Below the pieces are notes generated by a model. The model made no database searches and had not been told where the DNA came from. It saw only the letters and a program-made list of their open reading frames with translations. Shown here piece after piece: positions 1 to 7,039 of a DNA stretch of 64,000 nt; position 1 is the first letter of the stretch, and every line of letters begins with the position of its first letter. A program made the position numbers and the translations under genes. Source of the stretch: Ornithinibacillus bavariensis (GTDB lineage: Bacteria; Bacillota; Bacilli; Bacillales; Amphibacillaceae). The stretch covers positions 434,001 through 498,000 of the forward strand of contig NZ_JBNPWZ010000002.1 of assembly GCF_050433565.1 (NCBI RefSeq). The letters are read 5' to 3'.

Positions 1-715
1 TACAGATCTCTATAGGACATCCTTCACAGCCGATTTCACTTTTAAGATAATCGATGTCTCTAACTAAAATTTTACCCGTTTTATCAATAGAAATAACATC
101 TAACTTTCTTAAATCGACAAGCATACGATTAACGCTTTCCCGGGTAGCTGCACAGAAATTAGCTAATTCCTGATTAGTAAGGGCTACATCAATCAATGTG
201 CCTTCATCCTGTTCAAGACCATAGCTATTTGCTAAACGGATTAAGGTTGAATATAGTGCACCTTTTTTTCCGTTTAGTAGTAAATCTCTTATCTTTGAAT
301 GGGACTTACGCATATGGATACTGGTCCACCTCATATATTCAAAGGTTAACACTGGATTTGAAAGTAGACTTTCTTCAAGCTCATCTTTATTAATGACAAA
401 GACCTCACCAGGAGAGAGTACTTTTGCACTTAATAAATAGTTAGGATCATCACTAAATAAGGAAAGTTCGCCAACTAAATCATCGTGGCTACATATTCGG
501 AGGATTAACTCTTTTCCATCGGTAGTTAACTTTGAGACTTGAACAAGTCCAGAATTAACCATATAAATCTCGTTGGCACCTAAACCTTCATGGAAAAGAT
601 AGTTACCTTTATATATTTTTCTTATTGTACCTATTGAGGTTAAAAGATCTCTTAATTCAGTAGAAATTTTCTGATGTGTACTGTTACGAGATCCTAACAT
701 GAGACCAGACAGCAT
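1..715 (-). CDS. fnr: Fnr, oxygen-sensing Crp/Fnr-family regulator (3' end cut by window edge)
   Basis: Cytoplasmic regulator of anaerobic genes. I translated the minus strand: a cyclic-nucleotide-binding-like beta-roll comes first, with a segment reading GKELILRI, then a C-terminal helix-turn-helix with FCAATRESVNRML. The last visible residues contain CEGCPIEIC, a CX2CX4C cluster at the extreme C-terminus. That is where Bacillus-type Fnr holds its [4Fe-4S] cluster, unlike the N-terminal cysteines of E. coli FNR. About 238 residues are visible and only the last few are missing. The ATG at 713-715 follows AAAGGAGATGTTTACG, which fixes the start. The match to B. subtilis Fnr is from memory but extends over the whole length. 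Confidence 0.92.
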   Translation of the reverse strand, partial: MLSGLMLGSRNSTHQKISTELRDLLTSIGTIRKIYKGNYLFHEGLGANEIYMVNSGLVQVSKLTTDGKELILRICSHDDLVGELSLFSDDPNYLLSAKVLSPGEVFVINKDELEESLLSNPVLTFEYMRWTSIHMRKSHSKIRDLLLNGKKGALYSTLIRLANSYGLEQDEGTLIDVALTNQELANFCAATRESVNRMLVDLRKLDVISIDKTGKILVRDIDYLKSEIGCEGCPIEIC

Positions 716-1048
716 CGTAAACATCTCCTTTCTCTTGTGATTACCTTCGCTTTCTTTATTCTTAGTTTAGCACGGGAAGAGAGATTACTTTTGTCCTGCT
801 CGTTACGATATTGTGAAATATGTTCATGCTAGATAATACTGAATTTAAAAGGTTAAAGAGTGAATAGGAAAATTCGATTGAAGGGGAATTCCAAGTCCAG
901 AGTATTAATAGGTTAATGTAATGAAGAGCTGCTAGTAGTCTCTATTAAATTCTTATTTAAGCTAGAGTAAAGCTAAATAAAAAAGATTTGTTTTCTAGTA
1001 ATCTGAATTATGCTAAAATTTTCCATATAACATAGGTAAGGGGACGAA
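716..1048. other. Divergent intergenic region between fnr and the phosphatase gene
   Basis: This 333-base AT-rich gap must hold the fnr promoter (leftward) and that of the phosphatase gene (rightward). A weak -10-like TATGCT lies at 1009-1014. TGTGA at about 814 has no convincing TCACA partner, so I do not call an FNR box. I see no ORF or RNA gene here. Confidence 0.4.
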
Positions 1049-1603
1049 ATGATGACCACTATTTATTTCGTAAGACATGCTCATTCCATATATACCCCCG
1101 ACGAACTGGGTAGACCACTGTCCGCTAAGGGATTAAAAGATGCAAAGCACATAACAGAACTTCTAAGAGAAAAAGATATTGACCTTGTATATTCAAGTCC
1201 CTATAAGCGAGCAATTCAAACAGTTCATGGAATTGCTCAGCATATTAGTAAACATATTATATTGGAAGATAATTTTAAGGAACGAAGACTATCGGTAGAT
1301 CCTGTGGAAGACTTTCAAGCAGCTATCGAAAGGGTTTGGCACGATGATTCCTTCTCCTTTCCGGGTGGCGAATCCAATCGAGACGCTCAAAAAAGAGGAT
1401 GTAAAGCATTAAAAAACATACTTGCCGAAAATGAGAGAAAAAACATTGTAATAGGTACTCATGGCAATATTATGGTACTAATGATGAGCTATTTTGACAA
1501 AACGTATGGATATCAGTTTTGGAGAACGCTAGAGATGCCAGATATTTATAAGCTTGTTTTTAAAAATTTTAGTTTAATCGATGTTCAACGCATATGGAAG
1601 TAG
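1049..1603 (+). CDS. Histidine phosphatase family protein
   Basis: Small phosphoglycerate-mutase-like phosphatase of 184 residues. The N-terminus carries the RHG-type signature FVRHAHS, whose first histidine is the phosphate acceptor. A second basic motif, SSPYKRAIQT, and a late GTHGN supply the other expected catalytic residues of the branch. Substrate is unknown; the family acts on small phosphometabolites or phosphoproteins. AAGGGGACGA lies just upstream; the second ATG at 1052 is an alternative start. The stop codon lies 43 bases before the start of the acetyltransferase gene, so the two may be co-transcribed. Confidence 0.85.
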   Translation: MMTTIYFVRHAHSIYTPDELGRPLSAKGLKDAKHITELLREKDIDLVYSSPYKRAIQTVHGIAQHISKHIILEDNFKERRLSVDPVEDFQAAIERVWHDDSFSFPGGESNRDAQKRGCKALKNILAENERKNIVIGTHGNIMVLMMSYFDKTYGYQFWRTLEMPDIYKLVFKNFSLIDVQRIWK

Positions 1604-1646
1604 TTTACGTATTTTGAAATTATACGAAATAAAGGGGACAGTAATT

Positions 1647-2234
1647 ATGCAGATAAGGACATATCAACCAGATGATGAAAAGGGATGGGTGCGCTGCAGA
1701 GTATTGGCATTTTTAGATACTGCATATTTTGATAATGTTTTGAAACAAAAGGAAGCGTATGATCATTCCGCAATTGAACTTGTTGCAGTAGAGGATAATC
1801 AAATCGTTGGATTATTAGATATAGAGTATGAGAAGGAAGAGCGCACAATTTGTTCAAGAGGATCGGGTCTTGGTGGTATGATATGGCATATTGCTGTGCA
1901 TCCCGATTATCGTCGTAAAGGCATTGCTTCAGAGCTTCTAAAGAAAGGGGAAGAAATTGCAAAAGAAAAGCAGCTTAACCGCTTGGAAGCATGGACACGA
2001 GATGATGATTGGGTCAACGCTTGGTATAAGAAGAGCGGATTTAATAAGGTTGATTCTTATTTGCATGTATATTTGGAGGGAAATGAAGAGCTAAGTGGAC
2101 ATATAAAATACACGGTTCCCGAGCTATTTCCAGTCGTAACATTTGCACATTATGTGGGTGAGAATAAAGAACAGATAATGAAAAAGTTTAACCGCGTTCA
2201 TGAATGTGTTTGTTATGAGAAGGTGCTTGTCTAG
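1647..2234 (+). CDS. GNAT family N-acetyltransferase
   Basis: Cytoplasmic acetyl-CoA-dependent acyltransferase of 195 residues with unknown acceptor. The acetyl-CoA-binding motif A is visible as IAVHPDYRRKGIASELL, with the R-x-x-G-x-A pyrophosphate loop. It is followed by a typical WY-KKSGF segment in which the tyrosine is the usual general acid. The reading frame is open further upstream to 1581, but the start chosen here follows AAAGGGGACAGTAATT at proper spacing, whereas the upstream methionine lies inside the previous gene. Probably an operon with the preceding phosphatase. Confidence 0.85.
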   Translation: MQIRTYQPDDEKGWVRCRVLAFLDTAYFDNVLKQKEAYDHSAIELVAVEDNQIVGLLDIEYEKEERTICSRGSGLGGMIWHIAVHPDYRRKGIASELLKKGEEIAKEKQLNRLEAWTRDDDWVNAWYKKSGFNKVDSYLHVYLEGNEELSGHIKYTVPELFPVVTFAHYVGENKEQIMKKFNRVHECVCYEKVLV

Positions 2235-2255
2235 TATCATTTTTTGGAGGTTACA

Positions 2256-2370
2256 ATAAGCAAATACAACAACCCATGTTGATGGAATTATGATGGTTTT
2301 TACAGAAGCTAATGGAGCGACAGATGGAGAGATTTATCCAAAGGATAATATCGAAGCAATTATTAAATAG
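2256..2370 (+). pseudogene. Possible gene remnant
   Basis: A strong GGAGG (2246-2250) is followed at normal distance by ATA instead of a start codon. The frame then stops within about 10 codons. A shifted frame continues as VDGIMMVFTEANGATDGEIY and ends at 2370. This looks like the decayed remains of a short gene that lost its start codon and frame. I do not recognise the family. Chance cannot be excluded. Confidence 0.35.
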
Positions 2371-2427
2371 AGTAATGGTTATACGATTATAAGATGTTAT
2401 AGATAATTCTAGAAAGGGAGATGTTGA

Positions 2428-2832
2428 GTGGTTAATTATATTAAACGTGTTGGAACAACTTATTTGCCTGTTAAAGATCCAGAAAAGGCGTCCTTGTGGT
2501 ATCAGGAAATACTCGGAGCGATAGAAAATTACCGGGATGAAATGAAAGCAATTTTAGATTTTGCTAATCAAAGCTTTTTCTTGGTCAAGGCGATGCCAAC
2601 GGAACATATAGGATTTAAGGATGCCAATGGGAGAATACACTTTTCTTTAACGTTTGAAGTAGATGGATTGAAACAATTAGAAGAATTTCATGCCTTTCTT
2701 CAAACAAAAGAAGTAATATTAGGAGAAATCGAAGACCGTGGACATCCTGGCTACAACTTTGTGTTTTATGATTTAGATGGCAATATCTTTGATGTATGGA
2801 GTCAATTAAGCCCAAATTTTAATAAAGGTTGA
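2428..2832 (+). CDS. VOC (glyoxalase/bleomycin-resistance fold) family protein
   Basis: 134-residue single-domain member of the vicinal-oxygen-chelate superfamily. It has the repeated beta-alpha-beta-beta-beta pattern: YLPVKDPEKASLWYQEILG at the start of the first module and a closing VFYDLDGNIFDVWSQ, typical of the family's last strands and metal-ligand region. Function is unassigned; members range from lyases to drug-binding proteins. The start is GTG, supported by AGAAAGGGAG eight bases upstream; the nearby ATG at 2421 runs into a stop after four codons. A terminator follows at once. Confidence 0.8.
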   Translation: MVNYIKRVGTTYLPVKDPEKASLWYQEILGAIENYRDEMKAILDFANQSFFLVKAMPTEHIGFKDANGRIHFSLTFEVDGLKQLEEFHAFLQTKEVILGEIEDRGHPGYNFVFYDLDGNIFDVWSQLSPNFNKG

Positions 2833-2835
2833 GGT

Positions 2836-2857
2836 AGGAGGGGGGTCCTCCTTTTTC
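2836..2857 (+). terminator. Rho-independent terminator after the VOC gene
   Basis: AGGAGG, a five-base loop and CCTCCT form a GC-rich hairpin followed by a T-run, four bases after the stop codon. Confidence 0.75.
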
Positions 2858-2968
2858 TTATGTATCAAATATGACAGGAATTTTTAAGAAATGTGAGGTC
2901 ATATAGTCTGCTTTTTGAGTTAATCTATAATAGAATAGATAGTGAAAATTAATGAGTGGGGTGTACCG

Positions 2969-3259
2969 ATGAGTTTACAAATTACAGAAGAGGCAGCGAA
3001 GTGGTATATGGATGAGATGGGTTTGGAAAAAGGGGACTATGTTCAATTTTTCTTGAAGATATATGGTGGGATTCAAACAGAGCATCCAAATTATTTTTTA
3101 GGAATATCTGTAGGCCTTGATGGAGAAATCGGTGTAAATCAACAAATAGAAGGAATTACTTTTTACTTTAATGAAAAGGATGCTTGGTTCTTGGATGAAT
3201 ATGATATGAAAGTAGTAATGGGGAAAGACGAAGTAGAGTATCAATTTACAAAAAAATAA
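2969..3259 (+). CDS. HesB/YneR-type IscA-like protein
   Basis: 96-residue protein resembling B. subtilis YneR of the HesB/IscA-like fold: it begins SLQITEEAAKWYMDEM and has the beta-rich GGIQTEHPNYFLGISVG core. Canonical IscA proteins bind Fe-S clusters through three cysteines. This protein has none, so it cannot act as a classical cluster carrier; the role of the cysteine-free branch is not known to me. The frame is open from GTG 2942, but the ATG at 2969 matches the family's N-terminus and follows GTGGGGTG. Confidence 0.75.
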   Translation: MSLQITEEAAKWYMDEMGLEKGDYVQFFLKIYGGIQTEHPNYFLGISVGLDGEIGVNQQIEGITFYFNEKDAWFLDEYDMKVVMGKDEVEYQFTKK

Positions 3260-3315
3260 GAAATGAATCTCTGGATATAATAATCCTTGATATGAAGTTC
3301 AAGGAGGAGATTATT

Positions 3316-3489
3316 ATGTCTGAACAGAATAAGAATCAAAATCGTGATACAGGTAAACAAAAGAACCATGGAATTAAATATAATACAGAACCTAAGAAAA
3401 ACGACAAACAAGATGTCGAGATAGCAAGTGATACGGAGTTTTTAAATGTTAATGGAAAGAAAAACAAACGGAAGCGTGATAATGGGTAA
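3316..3489 (+). CDS. Small charged protein of unknown function
   Basis: 57 residues, very rich in Lys, Asn, Gln and Asp, with no hydrophobic segment. It is probably disordered and ends in a basic KKNKRKRDN stretch. AAGGAGGAGATTATT lies immediately before the ATG, a strong translation signal, and a terminator follows. The composition resembles small spore-associated proteins of bacilli, but I cannot name a family. Confidence 0.6.
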   Translation: MSEQNKNQNRDTGKQKNHGIKYNTEPKKNDKQDVEIASDTEFLNVNGKKNKRKRDNG

Positions 3490-3498
3490 TGGTTATCT

Positions 3499-3536
3499 GC
3501 CTGTCCAATAATTCTGGACGGGCTTACTTTTTTCGT
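3499..3536 (+). terminator. Rho-independent terminator
   Basis: Eight-base-pair stem GCCTGTCC / GGACGGGC (one G-T pair), nine-base loop, then a T-rich tail. It ends the small-protein transcript before mvaS. Confidence 0.85.
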
Positions 3537-3636
3537 TTCGATGAATTTTCATTTTGATATATAATCTATAAATCATTTGTGTGTTTTTTCACAAATGGAT
3601 ATAATGAAAGGGAATTGGTCAGGAGGGGAAGTCAAC

Positions 3637-4809
3637 ATGAAAATTGGTATTGATAAAATAGGATTTTATGCCCCACATATTTATGTGGATATGAATAAGC
3701 TAGCTGTTGCAAGAAACGTAGAACCAGAGAAATTTACTATAGGTATTGGACAAAGTCAAATGGCTGTTGCCCCTGTTACACAGGATTCGGTTTCTTTAGC
3801 AGCAAATGCAGCATTAGAAATTATCGATGATGAGGACAGAGAAAAGATTGACTTTGTCATATTTGGTTCTGAATCTGGTATCGATCACTCTAAATCGGGT
3901 GCTGTTTATGTGCATCAGCTTTTGGGATTAAATCCTCATGCAAGAGCAATTGAAGTAAAACAAGCTTGCTATGGAGCTACTGCTGGAATTCAAATGGCAA
4001 AAGGACATATCGCTCTTAATCCTGATAGTAAAGTGCTTGTATTAGGTTCTGATATTGCAAGATATGGTCTAAAAACTTCTGGAGAGTCTACGCAAGGCGC
4101 CGGTGCAGTGGCAATGATTATTAGCGCGAATCCAAGAATCATGGAATTAGAAGAGCATAATGTTTATCTGACAAATGATATCATGGATTTTTGGCGTCCA
4201 ATATATTCGGACATGGCTTTTGTAGATGGAAAGTTTTCCAATGAACAATATATTTTATTCTTTAATAAGGTATGGGAAGCATATAAGGAAAAAGCAGGAC
4301 TTCAATTAAGTGATATGGAGGCAATCTGCTTCCATCTTCCGTATACAAAAATGGGTCTTAAAGCTCTCAGAACGGTTTTAGATGAAGCTTCTGAGGATGT
4401 TCAAAATCGTTTACTGTATAATTATCAAGCTAGTACAACATACAACCGAAATGTAGGGAATATTTATACCGGTTCTCTTTATTTAAGCTTACTATCTCTA
4501 CTTGAGAATAAAGAAGAATTACAAGACGGAGCTAGAATCGGCATGTATAGCTATGGATCTGGAGCAGTTGGAGAGTTTTTCTCAGGAATCTTACAGCCTG
4601 GCTTTAAGAAGCACCTTTTTGTAGAAGCTCACCAACAACTATTTGCTAGACGAAAAGAAGTGTCTGTAGAAGAATATGAGGTAATATTTGAAGAAACCCT
4701 TCCAAAGGATGGATCAGATATTGAACTAGACATAACGAAGGATCCAGCAGCGATTTGTTTAAGTGGGACAATCGATAATAAGCGTCAATATGTAAATAAA
4801 TTGCGCTAA
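3637..4809 (+). CDS. mvaS: Hydroxymethylglutaryl-CoA synthase
   Basis: Condenses acetyl-CoA with acetoacetyl-CoA to HMG-CoA, the first committed step of the mevalonate route to isoprenoids. The 390-residue protein has the thiolase-like fold with the catalytic triad at the positions known for the S. aureus enzyme: Glu79 (FGSES), Cys111 (VKQACYGATAG) and His233 (CFHLPYTK). The frame opens upstream at 3577, but AGGAGGGGAAGTCAAC precedes the ATG at 3637 and the enzyme N-terminus fits there. No other mevalonate gene is adjacent; the partners must lie elsewhere. A strong terminator follows. Confidence 0.95.
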   Translation: MKIGIDKIGFYAPHIYVDMNKLAVARNVEPEKFTIGIGQSQMAVAPVTQDSVSLAANAALEIIDDEDREKIDFVIFGSESGIDHSKSGAVYVHQLLGLNPHARAIEVKQACYGATAGIQMAKGHIALNPDSKVLVLGSDIARYGLKTSGESTQGAGAVAMIISANPRIMELEEHNVYLTNDIMDFWRPIYSDMAFVDGKFSNEQYILFFNKVWEAYKEKAGLQLSDMEAICFHLPYTKMGLKALRTVLDEASEDVQNRLLYNYQASTTYNRNVGNIYTGSLYLSLLSLLENKEELQDGARIGMYSYGSGAVGEFFSGILQPGFKKHLFVEAHQQLFARRKEVSVEEYEVIFEETLPKDGSDIELDITKDPAAICLSGTIDNKRQYVNKLR

Positions 4810-4814
4810 CATAA

Positions 4815-4845
4815 AGCTCTAGGAATTTTTCCTAGGGCTTTTTTT
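4815..4845 (+). terminator. Rho-independent terminator of mvaS
   Basis: AGCTCTAGGAA pairs with TTCCTAGGGCT around a short T-rich loop, followed by seven T residues. Confidence 0.88.
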
Positions 4846-4964
4846 AAAAGGTAATAATGTGTAGGTGTAATAGTTTATACCTAGCATATAAAATTGTGAA
4901 TGGTTAAAGGATGTCAGGTAGAAAATAAGAGATAAGAGATAATAGATAGGATGGGAGGATAGGG

Positions 4965-5618
4965 ATGAAGCTGTTCATCGAATGGAAATATAAAACTCCA
5001 ACGGGCACAGAGATAGGATTCAAATCAGAAGAAATAACTCCGGAAAAAGCCTTATTATTAGCGGAAGACATAGTTAAAACTGGGCGAGTAAGGCAATTAA
5101 CTTTATATGATCAATACGATACAACATGGACCATAAAGGAACTTAAGAAGTATGTGACAAAGGTAGAAGCTGTTCCACATGATATTACTGTATTTTTTGA
5201 TGGTGGTTTCGATGGGAACACGAAGAAGTCAGGATTAGGATGTGCTATTTATTTTGAACAGGGAGGAAAACAATATCGCATTCGAAAAAATGCTCTTGTT
5301 GAGGAGTTAAATACAAATGGTGAAGCGGAGTACGCAGCATTACATTTAGCAGTAAAGGAGCTGGAATTTCTAGGTGTTCAACATATGCCAGTTATATTTA
5401 TTGGTGATTCTCAAGGGGTTATTAATCAATTGAATGATGAATGGCCATGCTATGATGCTGAATTGCTGCTATGGATTGATAGAATTGAAGGGGATGTTGA
5501 AAAGCTAGAAATTAATCCAGAATTTCAATTAATATCTAGGAAGAAAAATGGTGAAGCTGATCATTTAGCAACCCAGGCGTTAATGGGTGTAGAGATATAT
5601 AGTAAAAGTGAAATATGA
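4965..5618 (+). CDS. RNase H-like domain protein
   Basis: 217 residues. Residues 1-70 form an N-terminal extension; residues 73-210 are a type I RNase H fold. The carboxylates expected for two-metal catalysis are visible: Asp79 (FFDGGFDG), Glu122 (NGEAEYAAL), Asp148 (FIGDSQGVINQL) and Asp199 (NGEADHLAT). Bacilli carry such proteins (often called reverse-transcriptase-like or RNase HI-related) besides RNase HII/HIII; cleavage of RNA in RNA-DNA hybrids is likely but not always shown for this branch. The start codon follows GGGAGGATAGGG. Transcribed alone and closed by a terminator. Confidence 0.82.
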   Translation: MKLFIEWKYKTPTGTEIGFKSEEITPEKALLLAEDIVKTGRVRQLTLYDQYDTTWTIKELKKYVTKVEAVPHDITVFFDGGFDGNTKKSGLGCAIYFEQGGKQYRIRKNALVEELNTNGEAEYAALHLAVKELEFLGVQHMPVIFIGDSQGVINQLNDEWPCYDAELLLWIDRIEGDVEKLEINPEFQLISRKKNGEADHLATQALMGVEIYSKSEI

Positions 5619-5623
5619 TATTA

Positions 5624-5652
5624 GAGTCCAATTCGTATTGGTCTCTTTTTTT
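5624..5652 (+). terminator. Rho-independent terminator
   Basis: GAGTCCAAT / ATTGGTCTC hairpin (one T-T mismatch) with a four-base loop, followed by seven T residues. Confidence 0.82.
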
Positions 5653-5791
5653 GTAATATAATCCCCATTAGATCTAATTTTTATTTACAATAGTAACTAA
5701 ATAGTAAACAATAAAGTGACGCCTTATAACGTTAAAATAGGAGTAATCCTCTTAACATAGATAAAAGCAAATTCTAGTAGGGTGAAGATGA

Positions 5792-6027
5792 ATGATAAAT
5801 CAATATTTAACTATAGAAGAAGTTGAAGCAAATTGTAATCAGTTATCGAAAAAGTATGAATCGATGAGGGAAGGTTATATCAAATTATAGCACGTTGGTA
5901 AGAGGGCGATGCTACAATAGAAACTAAATTACTTGCAAGTTTCAAGGAACTCTCGCAGGTTGTCTTTATTCAATATCCAGATCACCTATATTTAATTAAT
6001 TGGTTTCAGGATTATGCAAAAAGTTAG
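5792..6027 (+). pseudogene. Frameshifted, stop-interrupted small gene
   Basis: A well-placed GGGTGAAGATGA precedes an ATG that opens MINQYLTIEEVEANCNQLS and runs 32 codons to a stop. A neighbouring frame then continues with a TAA soon after (IIARW*EGDATIETKL) and ends LINWFQDYAKS at 6027. The two pieces read as one former protein of about 80 residues broken by a frameshift and a nonsense codon. I do not recognise the family. Confidence 0.55.
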
Positions 6028-6112
6028 TCTATGAACCTGTCATAAGTGAGCAAGGAAAAGCAGGTTTTTCGATAAATACTTTGATAATCTGAATTTAGAA
6101 AGGGGAGAGAAA

Positions 6113-6973
6113 ATGGAGAGACTTCAGTATATGGTTGCTAGTATTGAGTTCATTGAAGATAATTTAGATGGTGAATTATTAATTGAGGATATCGCTAAAG
6201 TAGCATGCATGTCCAAGTTTCACTATCAACGAATGTTTTCCATGTTAACGGGATTTACCTTGAGCGAGTATATCCGAAACCGTAGAATTACTAAAGCAGC
6301 TCAGGAGTTGGTATATTCTGATGCAAAGGTTATCGATATTGCTATTAAGTATGGCTATGAAAGCCCTGAAGCGTTTACGAAAGCCTTTCGAAAAATTCAT
6401 AATGTAAGTCCTTCAATGGCCAAGAAGAGTAGTCAGTCCTTGAAGGCATATCCAAAGCTTTCCTTTCAAATTCAAATAAAGGGTGATGTGGAAATGGATT
6501 ACAAAATTGTCGAAAAGGAAAGATTTTTAGTAGTTGGTAAAAGCATTAGGACTCGTACTGTTAATGGAGAAAATCATCGAGAAATTGCAGCATTCTGGAA
6601 CGAATCCAATACAAACGGGTTATCGTCCGAGCTTGCAAAGAACTGTGGCCCGCTTGGATTATTAGGTATTTGTTTAGATTTTGATTCAACACAGGAGCAT
6701 TTAACCTATTTCATTGGAGCTGAAAAGAATATCGATCAATTACCTTCTGGTTGGGAAGAAAGGGAAATCCCTGCCTCTACCTGGGCTGTTTTTCCAGTTC
6801 ATGGTGCTATGCCTGATGCAATGCCAAAAGTATGGAACAGAATCTTCTCAGAATGGTTTCCAGCTACTGGCTATGAACATTCAGGTGGCCCAGAAATGGA
6901 AGTATATTTGAGTGATGAAGACCCATCATCAGAAGATTATTATAGTGAGATATGGATTCCAATTAAGAAATAA
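6113..6973 (+). CDS. AraC-family regulator with GyrI-like effector domain
   Basis: 286-residue transcription factor. Residues 1-105 are two AraC-type helix-turn-helices (SKFHYQRMFSMLTGFTLSEY, then ESPEAFTKAFRKIHNVSP). Residues 125-286 are a GyrI-like/effector-binding domain, recognisable from YKIVEKERFLVVGKSIRT and the closing MEVYLSDEDPSSEDYYSEIWIPI. This order, DNA-binding domain first and small-molecule domain second, is that of Rob- and YdeE-like regulators, which sense lipophilic drugs or metabolites. GAAAGGGGAGAG precedes the ATG. No obvious target gene adjoins. Confidence 0.88.
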   Translation: MERLQYMVASIEFIEDNLDGELLIEDIAKVACMSKFHYQRMFSMLTGFTLSEYIRNRRITKAAQELVYSDAKVIDIAIKYGYESPEAFTKAFRKIHNVSPSMAKKSSQSLKAYPKLSFQIQIKGDVEMDYKIVEKERFLVVGKSIRTRTVNGENHREIAAFWNESNTNGLSSELAKNCGPLGLLGICLDFDSTQEHLTYFIGAEKNIDQLPSGWEEREIPASTWAVFPVHGAMPDAMPKVWNRIFSEWFPATGYEHSGGPEMEVYLSDEDPSSEDYYSEIWIPIKK

Positions 6974-6979
6974 AGAACA

Positions 6980-7016
6980 GTGCACATGACTTCAGTTCAT
7001 GTGCACGGTTTCTTTT
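6980..7016. terminator. Terminator between convergent AraC and helD genes
   Basis: GTGCACATGA pairs perfectly with TCATGTGCAC around a short loop, followed by GGTTTCTTTT on the plus strand. It lies between the 3' ends of two convergent genes and may serve both. Confidence 0.78.
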
Positions 7017-7039
7017 AAAAGTCTATTTTCTGCTAATAC

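Noticed and set aside
814..835. FNR box upstream of fnr
   Set aside because: TGTGA is present but the second half-site does not match TCACA at the right distance.
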